A stretch of 64,000 nt of DNA from Achatina immaculata. Taxonomy: Eukaryota; Mollusca; Gastropoda; Stylommatophora; Achatinidae. A program made the translations under genes and the position numbers. The DNA is taken from NCBI GenBank assembly GCA_009760885.1, contig CM019715.1:25624522-25688521 (forward strand). The letters are read 5' to 3'. Each line of letters starts with the position of its first letter. The first letter of the stretch is position 1. Below the pieces are notes generated by a model, which saw nothing but the letters and a program-made list of their open reading frames with translations, was not told the origin of the DNA and did no database searches. This document shows, piece after piece, positions 1-12,700 of this stretch.

Positions 1-456
1 ACCTGGTTTCTTTGGTAGTGCTATAAACGTGGATTTAATCAGGTCACTGGGAATATAACCACTGTTGTAAATGTCATTCAGTAACTTGGTTATTAATTTT
101 ATTCCTGTCTCCTCTAGTGCCTCTATTTCTTCTATTGTTATATTATCAGGCCCAGTCGTTTTTCCTTTCTTCATGTGTTTGATGGCATCTATGATTTCAT
201 CTTCAAGTATTGGTGGTCCCTCACAGTTTTCAGTATCTGGTGTTAATTCTGGTCTTTCTCCTCCATATAGCTCACCGATATACTCTGTCCATCTGTCCAC
301 AATGTCTTCTTTTCCCATTAACATTTTACCTTCTTTCGATTTCAGGCATCCTGTGGTATATTTTGTTTTCCTGCCTGTGAGTTCATTAATTCGTTTGTGC
401 ATGTTTTTGCTGTCTTTAATATGAGAGTCCTCTATCTGTCTGCACTGCTCATTTAA

Positions 457-1122
457 CTACACTTCTTTTGCTTCTCTGCATGTGCGTCTTATTTCTTTAT
501 TTATCTTGTTATATTTTTTCTCGTTATTTTTACTCCTCCTCCTCTTGTCCATCAGTCCTAAGATGTCATCTGTCATCCATTTATTTTTAGGGGCTTCTTT
601 TTCTGGTGGTATTATCTCCTTAACAGTTTGGTGGATAGAATCTCTTAACATTTCCCATTGTTCATCTATACTATTTATCTTTGCTATTGCATTGTATCTA
701 TTTGTTATAATAACTTTGTATTGTTCTCTCAGTTCTTGGTCATTTTTAAGAAGTTCTGTATTCAGTTTGATGTTTCTCACTTTTCTGCCTGCTTTCTTTA
801 GTTTTATTCTAACTTTTCCACAGAGTGGATCATGGTCACTATTGCAGTCAGCTCCTGGCATGGTTTTTGTTGTCAGTAATGCATTGCGGAATCGTTTGTT
901 GATTAATATGTAGTCTATCTGGTTAAAAGTCTTTTTGTCTGGGCTGCACCACGTTGCTAGTCTTCGGGGATGTTGTTTAAACCAGGTGTTTCCTACAACC
1001 ATGCTGTGTATTCTTGCCCATTCAATTAATTTATAACCTCTGTCATTCCTCTCCCCCAGTCCATAGTCACCAACGATGTCTGAAGTTCTTCCTTTACCAA
1101 CTTTGGCATTAAAATCTCCCAT
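457..1122 (-). pseudogene. LINE endonuclease C-terminal part and linker
   Basis: Continues the endonuclease: MGDFNAKVGKG (Asp/Asn catalytic pair), FNQIDYILIN and NSDHDPL (Asp-His pair) are all present, so the catalytic set of the domain is retained across both pieces. A basic linker (KKAGRKVRN and DKRRRSKNNEKK) follows before the RT region. Confidence 0.85.
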
Positions 1123-1135
1123 GACTATGGTAACT

Positions 1136-1669
1136 TCATGTGACTTTGTGTTTTAGTGCTGTCTCTATGTCATTATAAAATATCTGTATATCTTCCTCAG
1201 AACTTTCAGATGTTGGAGCGTACACTTGTATAATATTTATGTTTATTGGTTGTCCTTTCAGTTGGGCTAGCAGGACTCGGTCCGAGATGTTCAAATATCC
1301 TACAATTGTCCTTGCCGTTTGTTCATCAAATATAATTCCTACTCCTCGTTCATGTTTCTCACTTCCTGAATATATTATTGTATATTTATCTGAGTTTATC
1401 TTCCCTGCACCTGTCCATCTAACTTCACTCATTCCTAATATGTTGATCTTCATCCTTTCCATTTCCATCTTTACATTTTCTAATTTTCCAGCCTGGAATA
1501 AAGTTCTAACATTCCATGTTGCTATTTTGAACTTGTTAGTTTTGCCACCAGTAGCTTGATGACGATCTGGCCTCACCTGTGGCTCGTGAGCTGCCCTACC
1601 GGACGAGGCTGTTCCAGAGGAACATCCATTAACGTCGTTCATGATGAATCGATTATTCTGTTTAAGCAT
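1136..1669 (-). pseudogene. LINE endonuclease, N-terminal part
   Basis: Endonuclease/exonuclease/phosphatase fold. It begins near KFKIATWNVRTLFQAGKLEN and carries MSEVRWTGAG (metal-binding Glu), a RGVGIIFDE strand and IIQVYAPTSES. The reading frame stops at 1136 and the domain continues in the next ORF, so the element is frameshifted here. Two candidate starts lie at MLKQNNR and MNDVNG. Confidence 0.85.
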
Positions 1670-2118
1670 AATTATTCTTGGGAATTACAACAGTGGTTTC
1701 CCGTTGCCTTCTGTCGGTTTGTGTACGGACTCTCCGCTAGCCTTTGGACTCCCTGTCCTACCCGCAAGGCAGCGGGAGCGAGAGGTTTTAAGGCGCCTCT
1801 GACCCGCCTGGTATTCCCTTCACTGAGCACCTGAGGCACTTTATAGGAGTAGTAGAGCCACCTACTACCCCACCTCGCTCTCTGAGTCTACCGCCAGTTG
1901 GTCCGCGCCTGCTTATTTGGATAACTCCTTATTCACAGGGATCCTCCATATCTGGAGGACTTTCACCATCCGCCACCTCTGACGCGCTGGGTTGGGGTGC
2001 ACCGAGACGTTACAACTATGTGCTCGTTAAGTAATAAAGCTGTTCCTACTTTCCTATTAAGAAGTTTTACCACAGCCGTACTGCAGTGAATTTGTATGTG
2101 TGTCTGTGTGTGTTTGTG

Positions 2119-2149
<31 letters not shown>

Positions 2150-2166
2150 ATGTATATACTGGGGTA

Positions 2167-3133
2167 CAGGGTCCGGCATAAAGAATAGTTGGATTTTAAA
2201 AATGGAAAATAAGTAAGCGCTATACATGTTTTTGGTTAAAAAGACAAAAGTGAAATGAAACTCAGAAAAGTGGGTATTTTTATTATTACTGACAATCATA
2301 TTTAGGTTTTGAAAATTACGCCGGTTAGATGACCGCCATTACATTTGATACATTCAGCCAGGCGTCTGGAAAATTCCTGCATAACACCATTTAACATGTT
2401 CAAAGGGATATTTTGAATGCAGTGTCGGATTCGATCTTTTAGGTCTGCAAGTGACTGTGGTCGACTAGCATAACCGTGTTCTTGAGATACCCCCACAAAA
2501 AGAAGTCTGCGGCCGATAAATCCGGTGACCTTGCCGGCCAATGAATATCCCCAAATCTGGAAATAAGACGATTGGGAAATGCTTGTAGCAGCATGGCCAT
2601 GGACTGACGGGCTGTATGGGCAGTTGCTCCATCTTGTTGAAACCATATTAGTCTCTTATTTCTATTGGCCAACTCTGGAATGAAGTATTCAGTTAGCATT
2701 TGCACATAAAGATCGCTATTAACAGTAAGAGGATGCCAGGTGTCAAAGCGTTCCTAACAGCTTATCGCCGGGGGCTACTCAGAAATGCGTTGAGGAATTC
2801 TTGAATTCGTTCAGGTGTCTGCAGAGTTCTTGGACGACCAGTAGACTTGTTATTAAGGCAATTAGCTTTTCCTTAAATTTTTTTTACCCACCTCCGATCG
2901 GGAACATTATTACGGGGATGCAACTCAAACGAAACTTTCGTTGTACAGTAATAGACTATTCTCCACTTTTAAAATAAGTTTCAACGGTGAATGCGCGATG
3001 TTGTTTGCCAAGAAACCATTGTTAAAAATGACCGTTTGTCTGCTTCATCTCTGACGTCATGTTTTTTTTCACACGTATTCAGTTTCTGCTCACTACGTCA
3101 GTTAAATCCAGCCATGCTTTATGCTGGACCCTG
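2167..3133 (-). mobile_element. Tc1/mariner-superfamily transposon, decayed
   Basis: Terminal inverted repeats CAGGGTCCGGCATAAAG (left) and CTTTATGCTGGACCCTG (right) are flanked by TA on both sides. The minus strand encodes IS630/Tc1-type transposase pieces: a helix-turn-helix region (ETYFKSGE near 2990), GRPRTLQTPERIQEF, then FQQDGATAHTARQSM and ARSPDLSAADFFLWGYLK (2705-2439) and a frameshifted C-terminus (2646-2302). Stops and frameshifts make it inactive. Confidence 0.85.
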
Positions 3134-3135
3134 TA

Positions 3136-3425
3136 TGGGTGACGACGCTTGTCCGATGAGGCAATAAGCGACCCATAGTTGACCAAGACCCTGTCCCACC
3201 TCTCTGTTGGTACTCCCATTAACAGGTCTAGCCTGGCTAACGGGGCAGGGATCGCCATAGTCTCCATGGTGGTGGAGTCTGCTAAAGAAGTAATGCACAA
3301 CCGTCTGCTTTTTTATCTGTACTCCGGGACTGAAAAATTATAGCTACCATAACCCGCTCCCACGCCGATACGATGCTGTGCCTCAACACCTCTACAGCAT
3401 CGGCTGCAAAGAACACCAGGTCACA
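3136..3425 (-). repeat. Unclassified ~330-bp interspersed repeat, copy 1
   Basis: Shares TGGTGGTGGAGTCTGCTAAA, GTGCCTCAACA and CTGCAAAGAACACC with copies at 22565-22880, 24150-24380, 26270-26500 and 56170-56500. No transposase, tRNA head or terminal repeats recognised. Confidence 0.65.
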
Positions 3426-4347
3426 GTTACAGGGAGATAGCACAACGAAATACAAATATATACAAGTATATATATATATATAGTTTTATACATACTTATA
3501 CTCAACTATACGTGTGTTACTAAACATGGTCCGAGGGTATAGGCAGGATATCCTTCAACTGTATAAAAGTTTTCTTGTTCTGGTGGTAAAGCAGGAAGAC
3601 TGGCAGTGACACTGTCGACGTCTGGACGTTCAAACACACAGTAGTTCTACTATGGGGTTTTCATATAGTAAGCATAATGGAAGCTGATGTGGCCATGTTT
3701 CACATCTTTGTACAGTGGCTCTCAACTTCTGCCACAAGCATTACCATGTGTCCGCATGTCACCAACCCCCAACATATTGTCACAATGACTCAAAAGGCGA
3801 CTTTCAAATGAAATGCATATATTATTCCAACAGTCTGAGTCTGCCAGTCTGCAATCCCAATTACCCTCATCCCTCCCCCTCCCCTTTTTAAAACTCCCTC
3901 CTTTGGGTTGTGATCGGGTCGGCGAATTCTCCATTGGCTGAGAATCCCTGGCTAAGTACTTCATGCTATATTCATGACTCTGTTATTCTAGTATGATCCT
4001 TTGTATTCAAACTGTCTGTAATAATCTGAACGGCAACTCAAGAGCTGCAATATATACCCTATAACTTTTGGCTTTCCCCATAAACACTTAATTCTCTGTA
4101 TACGGATCACATTTCAGAACCCTTATGGATGATAATTCCTCACACCCAAAGAGGAGAGAACTACTTAGTATCCCCAATTAAAATCAGTCCAATAATCCCA
4201 AACAGACAAGACTGATGAGGAAAACAGTTATAACAAATACATGGAATATCATAATCATATCACACATACTTTTTAATAATCCCAACATACATTTCAAAGA
4301 TGCCCAAAGTAAAAACTGACAAGGTATCTCACCACACAAAATATGAC
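3426..4347. other. Intergenic, nothing recognised
   Basis: AT-rich, with a short (TA)n at about 3468-3482. I see no gene or element. Confidence 0.4.
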
Positions 4348-4681
4348 CAGTGGTTCCTAACCTGGGATCTATGGACCCCCACCAACCCCCGATCCACGGA
4401 AAGATTTTTGGGGGTCTATGGATTGGCTATTGAGGGGCCCACAGTTGCTCTCAGACTGGAAAGGGGGTCCACAGCTGCTCTCAAACTGGAAAGGGGGTCC
4501 ACAGTTGCTCTCAGACTGGAAAGGGGGTCCACAGCTGCTCTCAGACTGCAAAGGGGGGTCCACAGCTGTTCTCAGACTGGAAAGGGGGTCCACAGCTGTT
4601 CTCAGACTGGAAAGGGGGTCCACAGCTGTTCTCAGACTGGAAAGGGGGTCCACAACCAGAAAAAAAGGTTAAGAACCACTG
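4348..4681. mobile_element. hAT-like MITE containing a 30-bp minisatellite
   Basis: Ends are CAGTGGTTCCTAACCT and AGGTTAAGAACCACTG, inverted with one mismatch and typical of hAT elements. Inside, 4441-4651 holds seven 30-31 bp units built on CTCAGACTGGAAAGGGGGTC. No matching 8-bp target duplication is visible. The overlapping ORFs on both strands are products of the repeat. Confidence 0.65.
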
Positions 4682-5201
4682 TCCCAACTATGACTGATAC
4701 AATGAAATTCCTGGATTTTCTTAACATCTGACAAAGCTCTCTGTTCTTCCAACAGTCACAGTTCAAAGTTCAAAGTCACAACATCTGAAGCTTTCTTCCA
4801 ACAGTCACAGTTCAAAGATCAAAGTCACAACATCTGAAGCTGAGTTCAGAGAATAAAAGAAACATTTGTGGGTACAGAAGTTATGACAAGTCAAAGGTCT
4901 CACACAAAAGGTGACATCAGTAATGTGTTCCTTTTTATGATATCTGACAAGTACTGTGACAAATTATCAGAAGTACTATGACAAATTATGCAGGCAATTA
5001 CCATAATAGCATACAAGTTCTATATGGAGCATGATGGATGGCTGCTTTTCTGTGGACGAAAAAGAAAATGAAAGATGAACTGCCCCACACAGAAAAGAAC
5101 TCATCTGTGCAAACGAAAGATATTATGAGACACAGACATTTTGTATAAGGTCTATCAGGTACACTGGATCTTATAAGGAGGGCATGTTCATGTGGAATAA
5201 G

Positions 5202-5612
5202 TGCACAAAAATTAGATAGTGATGGGCCAGTGTGTAATGAGTGCACAAACATGAGAGGGTGATGAACCATGAGTGCACAAACATGAGAGGGTGATGAACC
5301 ATGAGTGCACAAACATGAGAGGGTGATGAACCACGAGTGCACAAACATGAGAGGGTGATGAACCATAGGTGCACAAATATGAGAGGGTGATGAACCATGA
5401 GTGCACAAACATGAGAGGGTGATGGATCATGAGTGCACAAACATGAGATGGTGATGGACCAGTGTGTAATGAGTGCACAAATATGAGAAGATGATGGACC
5501 ATGAGTGCACAGACATGAGAGGGTGATGGACCAGTGTGTAATGAGTGGAAAGATATGAAATGGTGATGAACCAGTGTGTAATGAATGCACACATATGAGA
5601 TGATAATGGAAT
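5202..5612. repeat. Minisatellite, 32/40-bp units
   Basis: About a dozen units of the form GTGCACAAACATGAGAGGGT plus GATGAACCATGA, with a longer form carrying CAGTGTGTAATGA. The long minus-strand ORFs here are artefacts of the repeat. Confidence 0.85.
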
Positions 5613-5839
5613 AAACATCAAAAAGTGCTATGAAACTTATTTGTTCAGAACCTCTAAAGAGTACCCCCCAAAAATGGCAGATATCAGATACCAAGAAAAA
5701 CAAGTACACAAATGCTTGCCCACTCAACTCAAACCACAATTCTACTGTAAGCATTCCCAATATGAAATGTGAAAATAAAATCATCATATTTACATCATAT
5801 ACTCATCAAGATATACATATCAAACACTCATCAAAAATA

Positions 5840-5995
5840 TACATACATCAGATGTGTTTTAAGCTTTGGACATACTTCTCATTACAAACACTCAAGATAT
5901 GCATACATTGCATATGTTTTAAGCTTTGGACATACTTCTCATTACAAACACTCAAGATATGCATACATTGCATATGTTTTAAGCTTCGCACGTAC
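5840..5995. repeat. 60-bp direct repeat, 2-3 copies
   Basis: Two near-perfect 60-bp copies, and a partial third, around TTTTAAGCTTTGGACATACT. Confidence 0.8.
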
Positions 5996-6017
5996 TTCAT
6001 TATTACAAACATTTATT

Positions 6018-6750
6018 GAGAAGACAGCTGAGAAGTCACTATCAGAAGAAAGCTGAGAAGTCACTATTAGAAGAAAGCTGAGAAGTCACTATTAGAAGAA
6101 AGCTGAGAAGTCACTATTACAAGAAAGCTGAGAAGTCATCATAAGAAAGCTGAGAAGTCACTATTAGAAGAAAGCTGAGAAGTCATCATAAGAAAGCTGA
6201 GAAGTCACTATTACAAGAAAGCTGAGAAGTCATCATAAGAAAGCTGAGAAGTCACTATTACAAGAAAGCTGAGAAGTCACTATTACAAGAAAGCTGAGAA
6301 GTCATCATAAGAAAGCTGAGAAGTCACTATTACAAGAAAGCTGAGAAGTCATCATAAGAAAGCTGAGAAGTCACTATTACAAGAAAGCGAGAAGTCACTA
6401 TTAGAAGAAAGCTGAGATGTCACCATTACATGAAAGCTCAGATGTCACTATTACATGAAAGCTGAGAAGTCACCATAAGAAGAAAGCTGAGAAGTCACTA
6501 TTAGGAGAAAGCTGAGAAGCCACTATTAGGAGAAAGCCGAGAAGCCACTATTAGAAGAAAGCTGAGAAGCCACTATTACAAGAAAGCTGAGAAGTCACTA
6601 TTAGAAGAAAGTTGAGATGTCACTATTACATGAAAGCTGAGATGTCAATATTAGAAGAAAGCTGAGATGTCAATATTAGAAGAAAGCTGAGATGTCACCA
6701 TTACATGAAAGCTGAGAAGTCACTATTAGAAGAAAGCTGAGAAGTCACAA
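6018..6750. repeat. Minisatellite, 22/25-bp units
   Basis: Around 30 units based on AAGAAAGCTGAGAAGTCACT followed by ATTAC/ATTAG, interleaved with a 22-bp form ending CATCAT. Confidence 0.88.
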
Positions 6751-7245
6751 TCGACATACCTACTGACTACTGCTCACCTTCTCACACAAACTGTTTCTAA
6801 CACTCCAGCCTTGAATCAAAGTTTTCTTACATAACTGCCTTTATTTCAACAACAAAGTTTACCATTAAATATAAATAGAAAAAGAGAATAAACAAACCAT
6901 ATTTTATTTCATATCAGATATCGCTACTTTCATAAAGTTCATATAATGACCATGATACAAAAAAAAGTAACATAATAAGATTTCAGTGAAACAAAATTTG
7001 AGTAAAACTGTATTCACATGCACATATATTTTCACTACTGCATATTTTTATGATACTGATAAAAGCTTTGTGTCACACATGCACGAAAAAAACAAAAAAA
7101 CATAGGGGAGCCAATTATCAGCACCTCATTAAGTGGAATGCACATATGAAATCCCATTAAGTCAAACAATTCAAAGTTAATTTCACTTTCTTGCCAAGAT
7201 CACAAAACCTTTTTCAAACAAATTGGCTGAAGAAAGATTCTCTGG
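6751..7245. other. AT-rich sequence, nothing recognised
   Basis: No coding, repeat or RNA signal seen. Confidence 0.4.
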
Positions 7246-7261
7246 GTGGTATTTAGCTGGA

Positions 7262-7515
7262 ATATGAAAGCGAGAAGAGTGCCCGAGTGCCCAACACATT
7301 GGCCTCTCATGACAAAGGTCAGTGGTTTGAATCAAGACAGAATCACCCCAGTCATCAGATGCAGGGACACAGACTCACCTCCTTCTGGAGTCTGGGAAGG
7401 AGAAAAAAAAAATGCTTGGTGTGACACTGACCACACCATCTAGTGTGCCAATAGGTCAAGGGAAACATGGGGAACATCACCATATTCCCCCCAAGTGCCT
7501 CTATAGTATAACAAG
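7262..7515 (+). mobile_element. SINE, mollusc-type, decayed
   Basis: Remnant tRNA-like B box (GTGGTTTGAATCAAG), then body motifs shared with other copies here: TGTGACACTGACCACA, ATCTAGTGTGCCAATAGGTC and CACCATATTCCCC. No clear target duplication. Confidence 0.55.
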
Positions 7516-8222
7516 CCTTCCTTTACACTACCATACATGAAAAAACTTATTAGAACATACAGCACAACAGATCTTTCAGACTAATACTAACTGCACTTAA
7601 AGCATTAATCAAACATAAAAAAAAAAAACACTGGCTACTGTTACTTCACCGACGATCATCCAGCAGGCTATTATGCAATTAGCAGAAACAAGTGAAGAAA
7701 GTTTAGTAAGAAAATGGAAATTTTCTGACAGAAGGTAAATGTTTTCTGGGACCAGGATCCATCTAACTGTGAAAAAGACAAGTCTGCACGACAAACCAAG
7801 TCCTAGAAACTTCCTCTATTTCCTAGCACATTTCATGATTCTGCAGGGCTGAGCAGTGTTCCTTCAAGCGGAGATTCAGTGATCGTGCTAGAATTTTTTG
7901 AAACCATTACAGTTGTACTTGTCTTTCACCTTGCATGATGTACTTTCCAAAATACCGATTTTCTCAAAACGACATTCAGCACTTTATACTTGTGACCTTT
8001 TTTTTTTTTTTTTAATGTAAAATTAAACACACTTCACAAACATCAGCGGGAATTAAATGTTTGTGTGAAATGTTGTTATTATCTTATCTGCATCAAGATT
8101 TATTCTTTACAAAATGCTCACATGCTGAACCAAAGTCAAAACTGGCTGATTCTCCTATATACAGATTGAACATTGTCATCCTTATAGCCCAATCATCATC
8201 CAATTGATTTCATCAGTTGCTT

Positions 8223-8228
8223 TTTATT
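8223..8228 (-). promoter_or_regulatory. Candidate DYM polyadenylation signal
   Basis: AATAAA on the minus strand, about 1.35 kb past the DYM stop. Other AATAAA hexamers exist nearby (around 8099 and 6838), so this is only a candidate. Confidence 0.2.
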
Positions 8229-8445
8229 AGGTTTTTAATAATATAAACCAGTTACAGCAACCGATGACCTCCAAAAGTTTAGGATTTTCTCTTTCTTTAA
8301 CTGGGTAATTTACTGGCAACTACTGGTTAACACAATCACTGGGAGATCTACAAATCTTTCTGGTAACCTACACCAGCAGTTCTCAAACTTTCTTAACCCA
8401 TGGAACACACTGTAAAAAAGTTCTTAACCCTGTGGTACACTCAGC

Positions 8446-8700
8446 AGCTTTCTCTCAAACTAGTGAGACAAGCAAGCCTGTGAACTTCTTGACGTCGATC
8501 TGATCAGTAAACCCCAGTTTAAACATTATTAATAATACTAAATTCTTTCTCTCAAACTAGTGAGACAAGCAAGCCTGTGAACTCTTTGACGTCGATCTGA
8601 TCAGTAAATCCCCAGTTTAAACATTATTAATAATACTAAATTCTTTCTCTCAAACTAGTGAGACAAGCAAGCCTGCGAACTCTTCACATCCACCTGACAG
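8446..8700. repeat. Three tandem copies of a ~97-bp unit
   Basis: TTCTCTCAAACTAGTGAGACA recurs at about 8448, 8546 and 8643 with the following GACGTCGATCTGATCAGTAA. Confidence 0.85.
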
Positions 8701-9574
8701 GTAATCACCGGTTTACACAGTCTCTATCAAACCCAGCTCCTACAGGAGAAACATGAAGACAAAAGTCCAGATCTCTCCCCCACCTTCAAGCCATTTTTGT
8801 TCTATCTGCGTGTCAAAGACACTACAATGATATGAAATATGGCACTCTCTGGACTTCATTTAAATGCCACATTTTGATATAACTATGAAAAAACATATTA
8901 CACAGTTTGAAATTTGTGAAACAATACAGTCATTTAAACATCATGATTAATTCACTCAGTTTTATGACATTTTGAATGTTTAACACTGATAATTTCAAGA
9001 TCAATTAAAGATCTTAAAAGTTTAGAACTATCAGTAACATCTAGTGAAATCCAATTGCCTAATCATTTGACATACACTTAATTTAGACAGACATAACCAA
9101 CAGATCACACCAGGAAAGTTACTGAAAATAACCTCTAGATTACAGAAGGAAATTTACTGAATACTGCCATTAGATTACAGAAGGAAATTTACCTCCAGAT
9201 TACTGTAGAAATGTTACTCAACACAACCTCTGGATTACTGCAGAAAGGTTACTGTATATAACTACTACATTATAACAAAAGTATAACTGAAAATAATCAT
9301 AAGACGACAGTAGAACTACCATAACACAATCACTGTATTTCAACAATATGACAGAACATAGCTATTTGAATACAAGAAATGAATATCTGAACATAACAAC
9401 TGGGTAACAACCACATCTCTTTCTCTGTTGTTCCCACCCTCCCAAATGTCAGCCCCCCCCCACCCCATTTTCACAGTCAAGCCCTTTGTCCCACTCCTAA
9501 AACACCAATCAATCAATCAATCAATCAATCAGCCCAGCAGACAAGCCTAGCCAGCCAAACTGCCATCCCATCAA

Positions 9575-9742
9575 TCACACATGTGCAATGTCTGAATTAC
9601 TGGTGTTCACTGAGAACAGCAGAATACGGCTTGCATTGAAGTACATGTTTGAGGAATGGTAGACAAGAGACCATACGTAGGGGATGAAAAACTCCTCTGG
9701 GCTCTCTTCCTCCACATACTTGAACTTCAGCTCTGGAAACTT
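9575..9742 (-). CDS. DYM: DYM exon 15 (last coding), residues 631-685
   Basis: Acceptor CCCACAG. It encodes [19 protein letters not shown] then [17 protein letters not shown] and ends SDIAHV-TGA. The [18 protein letters not shown] block is almost identical to human. The tail after the conserved SLVY differs, as is usual for this protein. Confidence 0.96.
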   Translation of the reverse strand, partial: KFPELKFKYVEEESPEEFFIPYVWSLVYHSSNMYFNASRILLFSVNTSNSDIAHV

Positions 9743-12700
9743 CTGTGGGACAGCAAAACACACAAAAGAATGAGAAAAGATGCTTCAAATGTTAACATTT
9801 TTTTCAGAATTTAGTGACAACACAGTTATGCTTCTGATAAAATAACAGAATGAGAAAAGCTGTAGGAATTAGGGATAGATGATGCAATTGACAAGACTCG
9901 ATATACACGGAATAACTGAGAGGCATGAGGATACAAGGTATGATTGAGAGGCATGAGGATACAAGGTATGATTGAAAGGCATGAGGATACAAGGTATGAC
10001 TGAGAGGCATGAGGATACAAGGTATAAATGAGAGGCATGAGGATACAAGGTACAACTGAGAGGTATGAAAATACAAGGTAAAACTCAGAGACAATGAAGA
10101 TACAAGGTATAAATGAGAGTTATGAGGATACAAAGTATAACTGAGAGACATAAGGATGCATAGTATGACTGAGAGGATACAAGGTATGACTGAGAGACAT
10201 GAAGATACAAGGTATAACTCAAGACATGAAGATACAAGGTATAACTCAGACATGAAGATACAAGGTATAACTCAGACATGAAGATACAAGGTATAGCTCA
10301 GACATGAAGATACAAGGTATAACTCACAGATATGAGGATACAAGATATAATTCAGAGACATGAGGATACATGGTATGACTCAATGACATGAGGATACAAG
10401 GTATAATTCAGAGACATGAAGATACAAGATATAACTCAGAGGCATGATGATACAAGGTACAACTAAGAGACATGGCAATACAAGGTACAACTCACTGACA
10501 TGATGATACAAGTTATAACTCAGAGACATGATGATACAAAATATAACTTGGAGATATTATACAAGGTATAAGAGACATGAGGATACAAGGTATAAACTCT
10601 GAGGCATGGTGATACAAGGTATAATTCTGAGGCATGATGATACAAGGTATAACTCAGAGACATGATGATACATGGTATAACTCAGAGACATGATACAAGG
10701 TATAACTCAGAGACATGATGATACAAGGTATAACTCAGAGACATGAGGATACAAAGCATAAATGAGAGGCATGAGGATACAAGGCAGAAATGAGAGGCAA
10801 GAGGATACAAGGCATAAATGAGAGGCATGAGGATACAAGGCATAAATGAGAGACATGGGGATATAAGGCATAAATGAGCTGTATTAGGATACAACTGAGA
10901 GACATGAGGATACAACTCAGAACCATGAGAATGCAAGCCATAACTGAAAGACATGAAGATACAAGGTATAACTCACAGACATGAGTATACAAGGTATAAC
11001 TTCGTGATATAAGGATACAAGGTATAACTCAGACATGAGTATACAAGGTATAACTTCATGATATAAGGATACAAGGTATAATTCACTGATATGAGGACAC
11101 AAAGTATAATTCAGAGACAAGAGTATACAAGGTATAACTCAGAGAATTGAGTATACAAGGTATAACATCATGATATAAGGATACAAGGTATAATTCACTG
11201 ACATGAGGATACAAGGTATAATTCACAGACATGAGGATACAAGATATGAGGGGTGATCAATAAGTTCTTGGCATAAGGTACAACAGATTATTTGTGGACA
11301 ACTGTTTTGGGTTATTTCTCAACATGGTCCCCTTGCAAGTTTATGCACTTAGTCCAGCGATCCTAGAGCATACAGATACCTTCTTTGTAAAAGTCAGCAT
11401 CTTGTGCCAGTAGAAAGTGGTCTACAGCATGAATGACATCATCATCTGAAGCAAATTTGCGACCACTGAGCTCCTCTTTGAGTTTGGTAAACAGGTAATA
11501 GTCCGAAGGGGCCAAATCTGGGGAATAAGGAGGATGTTCAAGAAGCTGGAAGCTGACTTGTGAACTGGAGCATTGTCTTGCTGAAAGACAACTCCTCTCA
11601 CCAATTTCTCTCAACACTTTTCCTTCAATCTGACCCGCACTTGCTTCACAAGATTAGCGTAATTGGCCCTAGTGACCATTCTGCCTTTTGGAGATAGTCT
11701 ACCAATATTGCACACCCTCTGAATCCCAAAAGACAGAAGCCATCACTTTGCCTGCATACAGAACCACCCTTGCTTTCTTTGGAGGTGGGGATCCATGTTT
11801 CCACTGCTTTGACTGTTCTTTGGTTTCTGGTTGAAAATGATGAACCCAAGTCTCATCCATAGTCACAAATTGCTGAAGAAACTTTTCAGAATCTGCAGAA
11901 AAATGGTCAAGATTGTCTCTTGACATGTTGAGATGCTATTGTTTGTGATCAGCTCCAAGAAGTTTCGGGACCCATCGAGCAGAGACCTTTGTCATTTGAA
12001 GATCATTGTGAATAATGGCATGAACATGTTCCTGAGAGATGCCCAACTCAGCAGCAATGTAATGCTCAGTTAGTCATCGATCCTTCATTATCATGTCATG
12101 GATTCTGCCGGTGGTTTCATCAGTGGTTACAAATCTTGGTCTTCCCGGACAGAGATCATCTTCCAGACTCTCCCTTCCATGTTTGAATTGAGCTGCCCAT
12201 TTCTTCACTGTGCTGTAAGAAGGGGCACACTCACCTTGTCTCTACCATATCCTCATGGATCTCCTTCGATGATAAGCCTGTGATGCAGAGGTAGCGAATG
12301 ACTTATCTTATATCTTATATCCTTCCTGTGCCGTTATACGTCACATAGGGCTCGCAAAGTAGTTCGCCAATTTTAGCGAATGACTGCTCGATGAGAAATT
12401 TTATCCATTTTCTCAATTTCTGCCACACCTTACCACTTCAGTAGCCTGTAAAAAAAATTGGTTGCAGTTAATTTCTTGAAACTTGGTGTTTAATCTTACA
12501 TTAACCTGATCTACAAATGCACCTAATATCAACTGTGCATTTCAAGTATATGTACCTTATGCCAAGAACTTATCAATCACCCCTCATATAAGGATACAAG
12601 GTATAACTCACAGACATGAGGATACAAGGTATAACTTTGAGATATAAGGATACAAGGTATAATACACTGCCATCAGGATACAAGGTATCATAACTCATAG

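Larger units (their letters stand above)
1..2035 (-). mobile_element. LINE (non-LTR retrotransposon), 5' half, cut by left window edge
   Basis: The minus strand reads from a GC-rich 5' UTR-like leader (about 2035-1690) into an apurinic-type endonuclease (1669-457) and then the start of a reverse transcriptase region (GKTTGPDNI and STFIALPKK near 170-1). The RT continues beyond the window. The protein resembles RTE-like elements often annotated as craniofacial development protein 2. The frame is broken between the two endonuclease pieces. Clade assignment is inference. Confidence 0.85.
7516..9574 (-). other. Sequence downstream of the DYM stop, mostly unremarkable
   Basis: Probably holds the DYM 3' UTR. 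It contains a three-copy repeat at 8446-8700, a hAT-like TIR remnant near 8371 (GTTCTCAAACTTTCTTAACC) and an (AATC)n run at about 9507-9531. I see no other gene. Confidence 0.5.

Noticed and set aside
71..424. Plus-strand 117-residue ORF
   Set aside because: Shadow of the LINE RT region on the minus strand.
5171..5787. Long His/Ser/Cys-rich minus-strand ORFs
   Set aside because: Translations of the 32/40-bp minisatellite.
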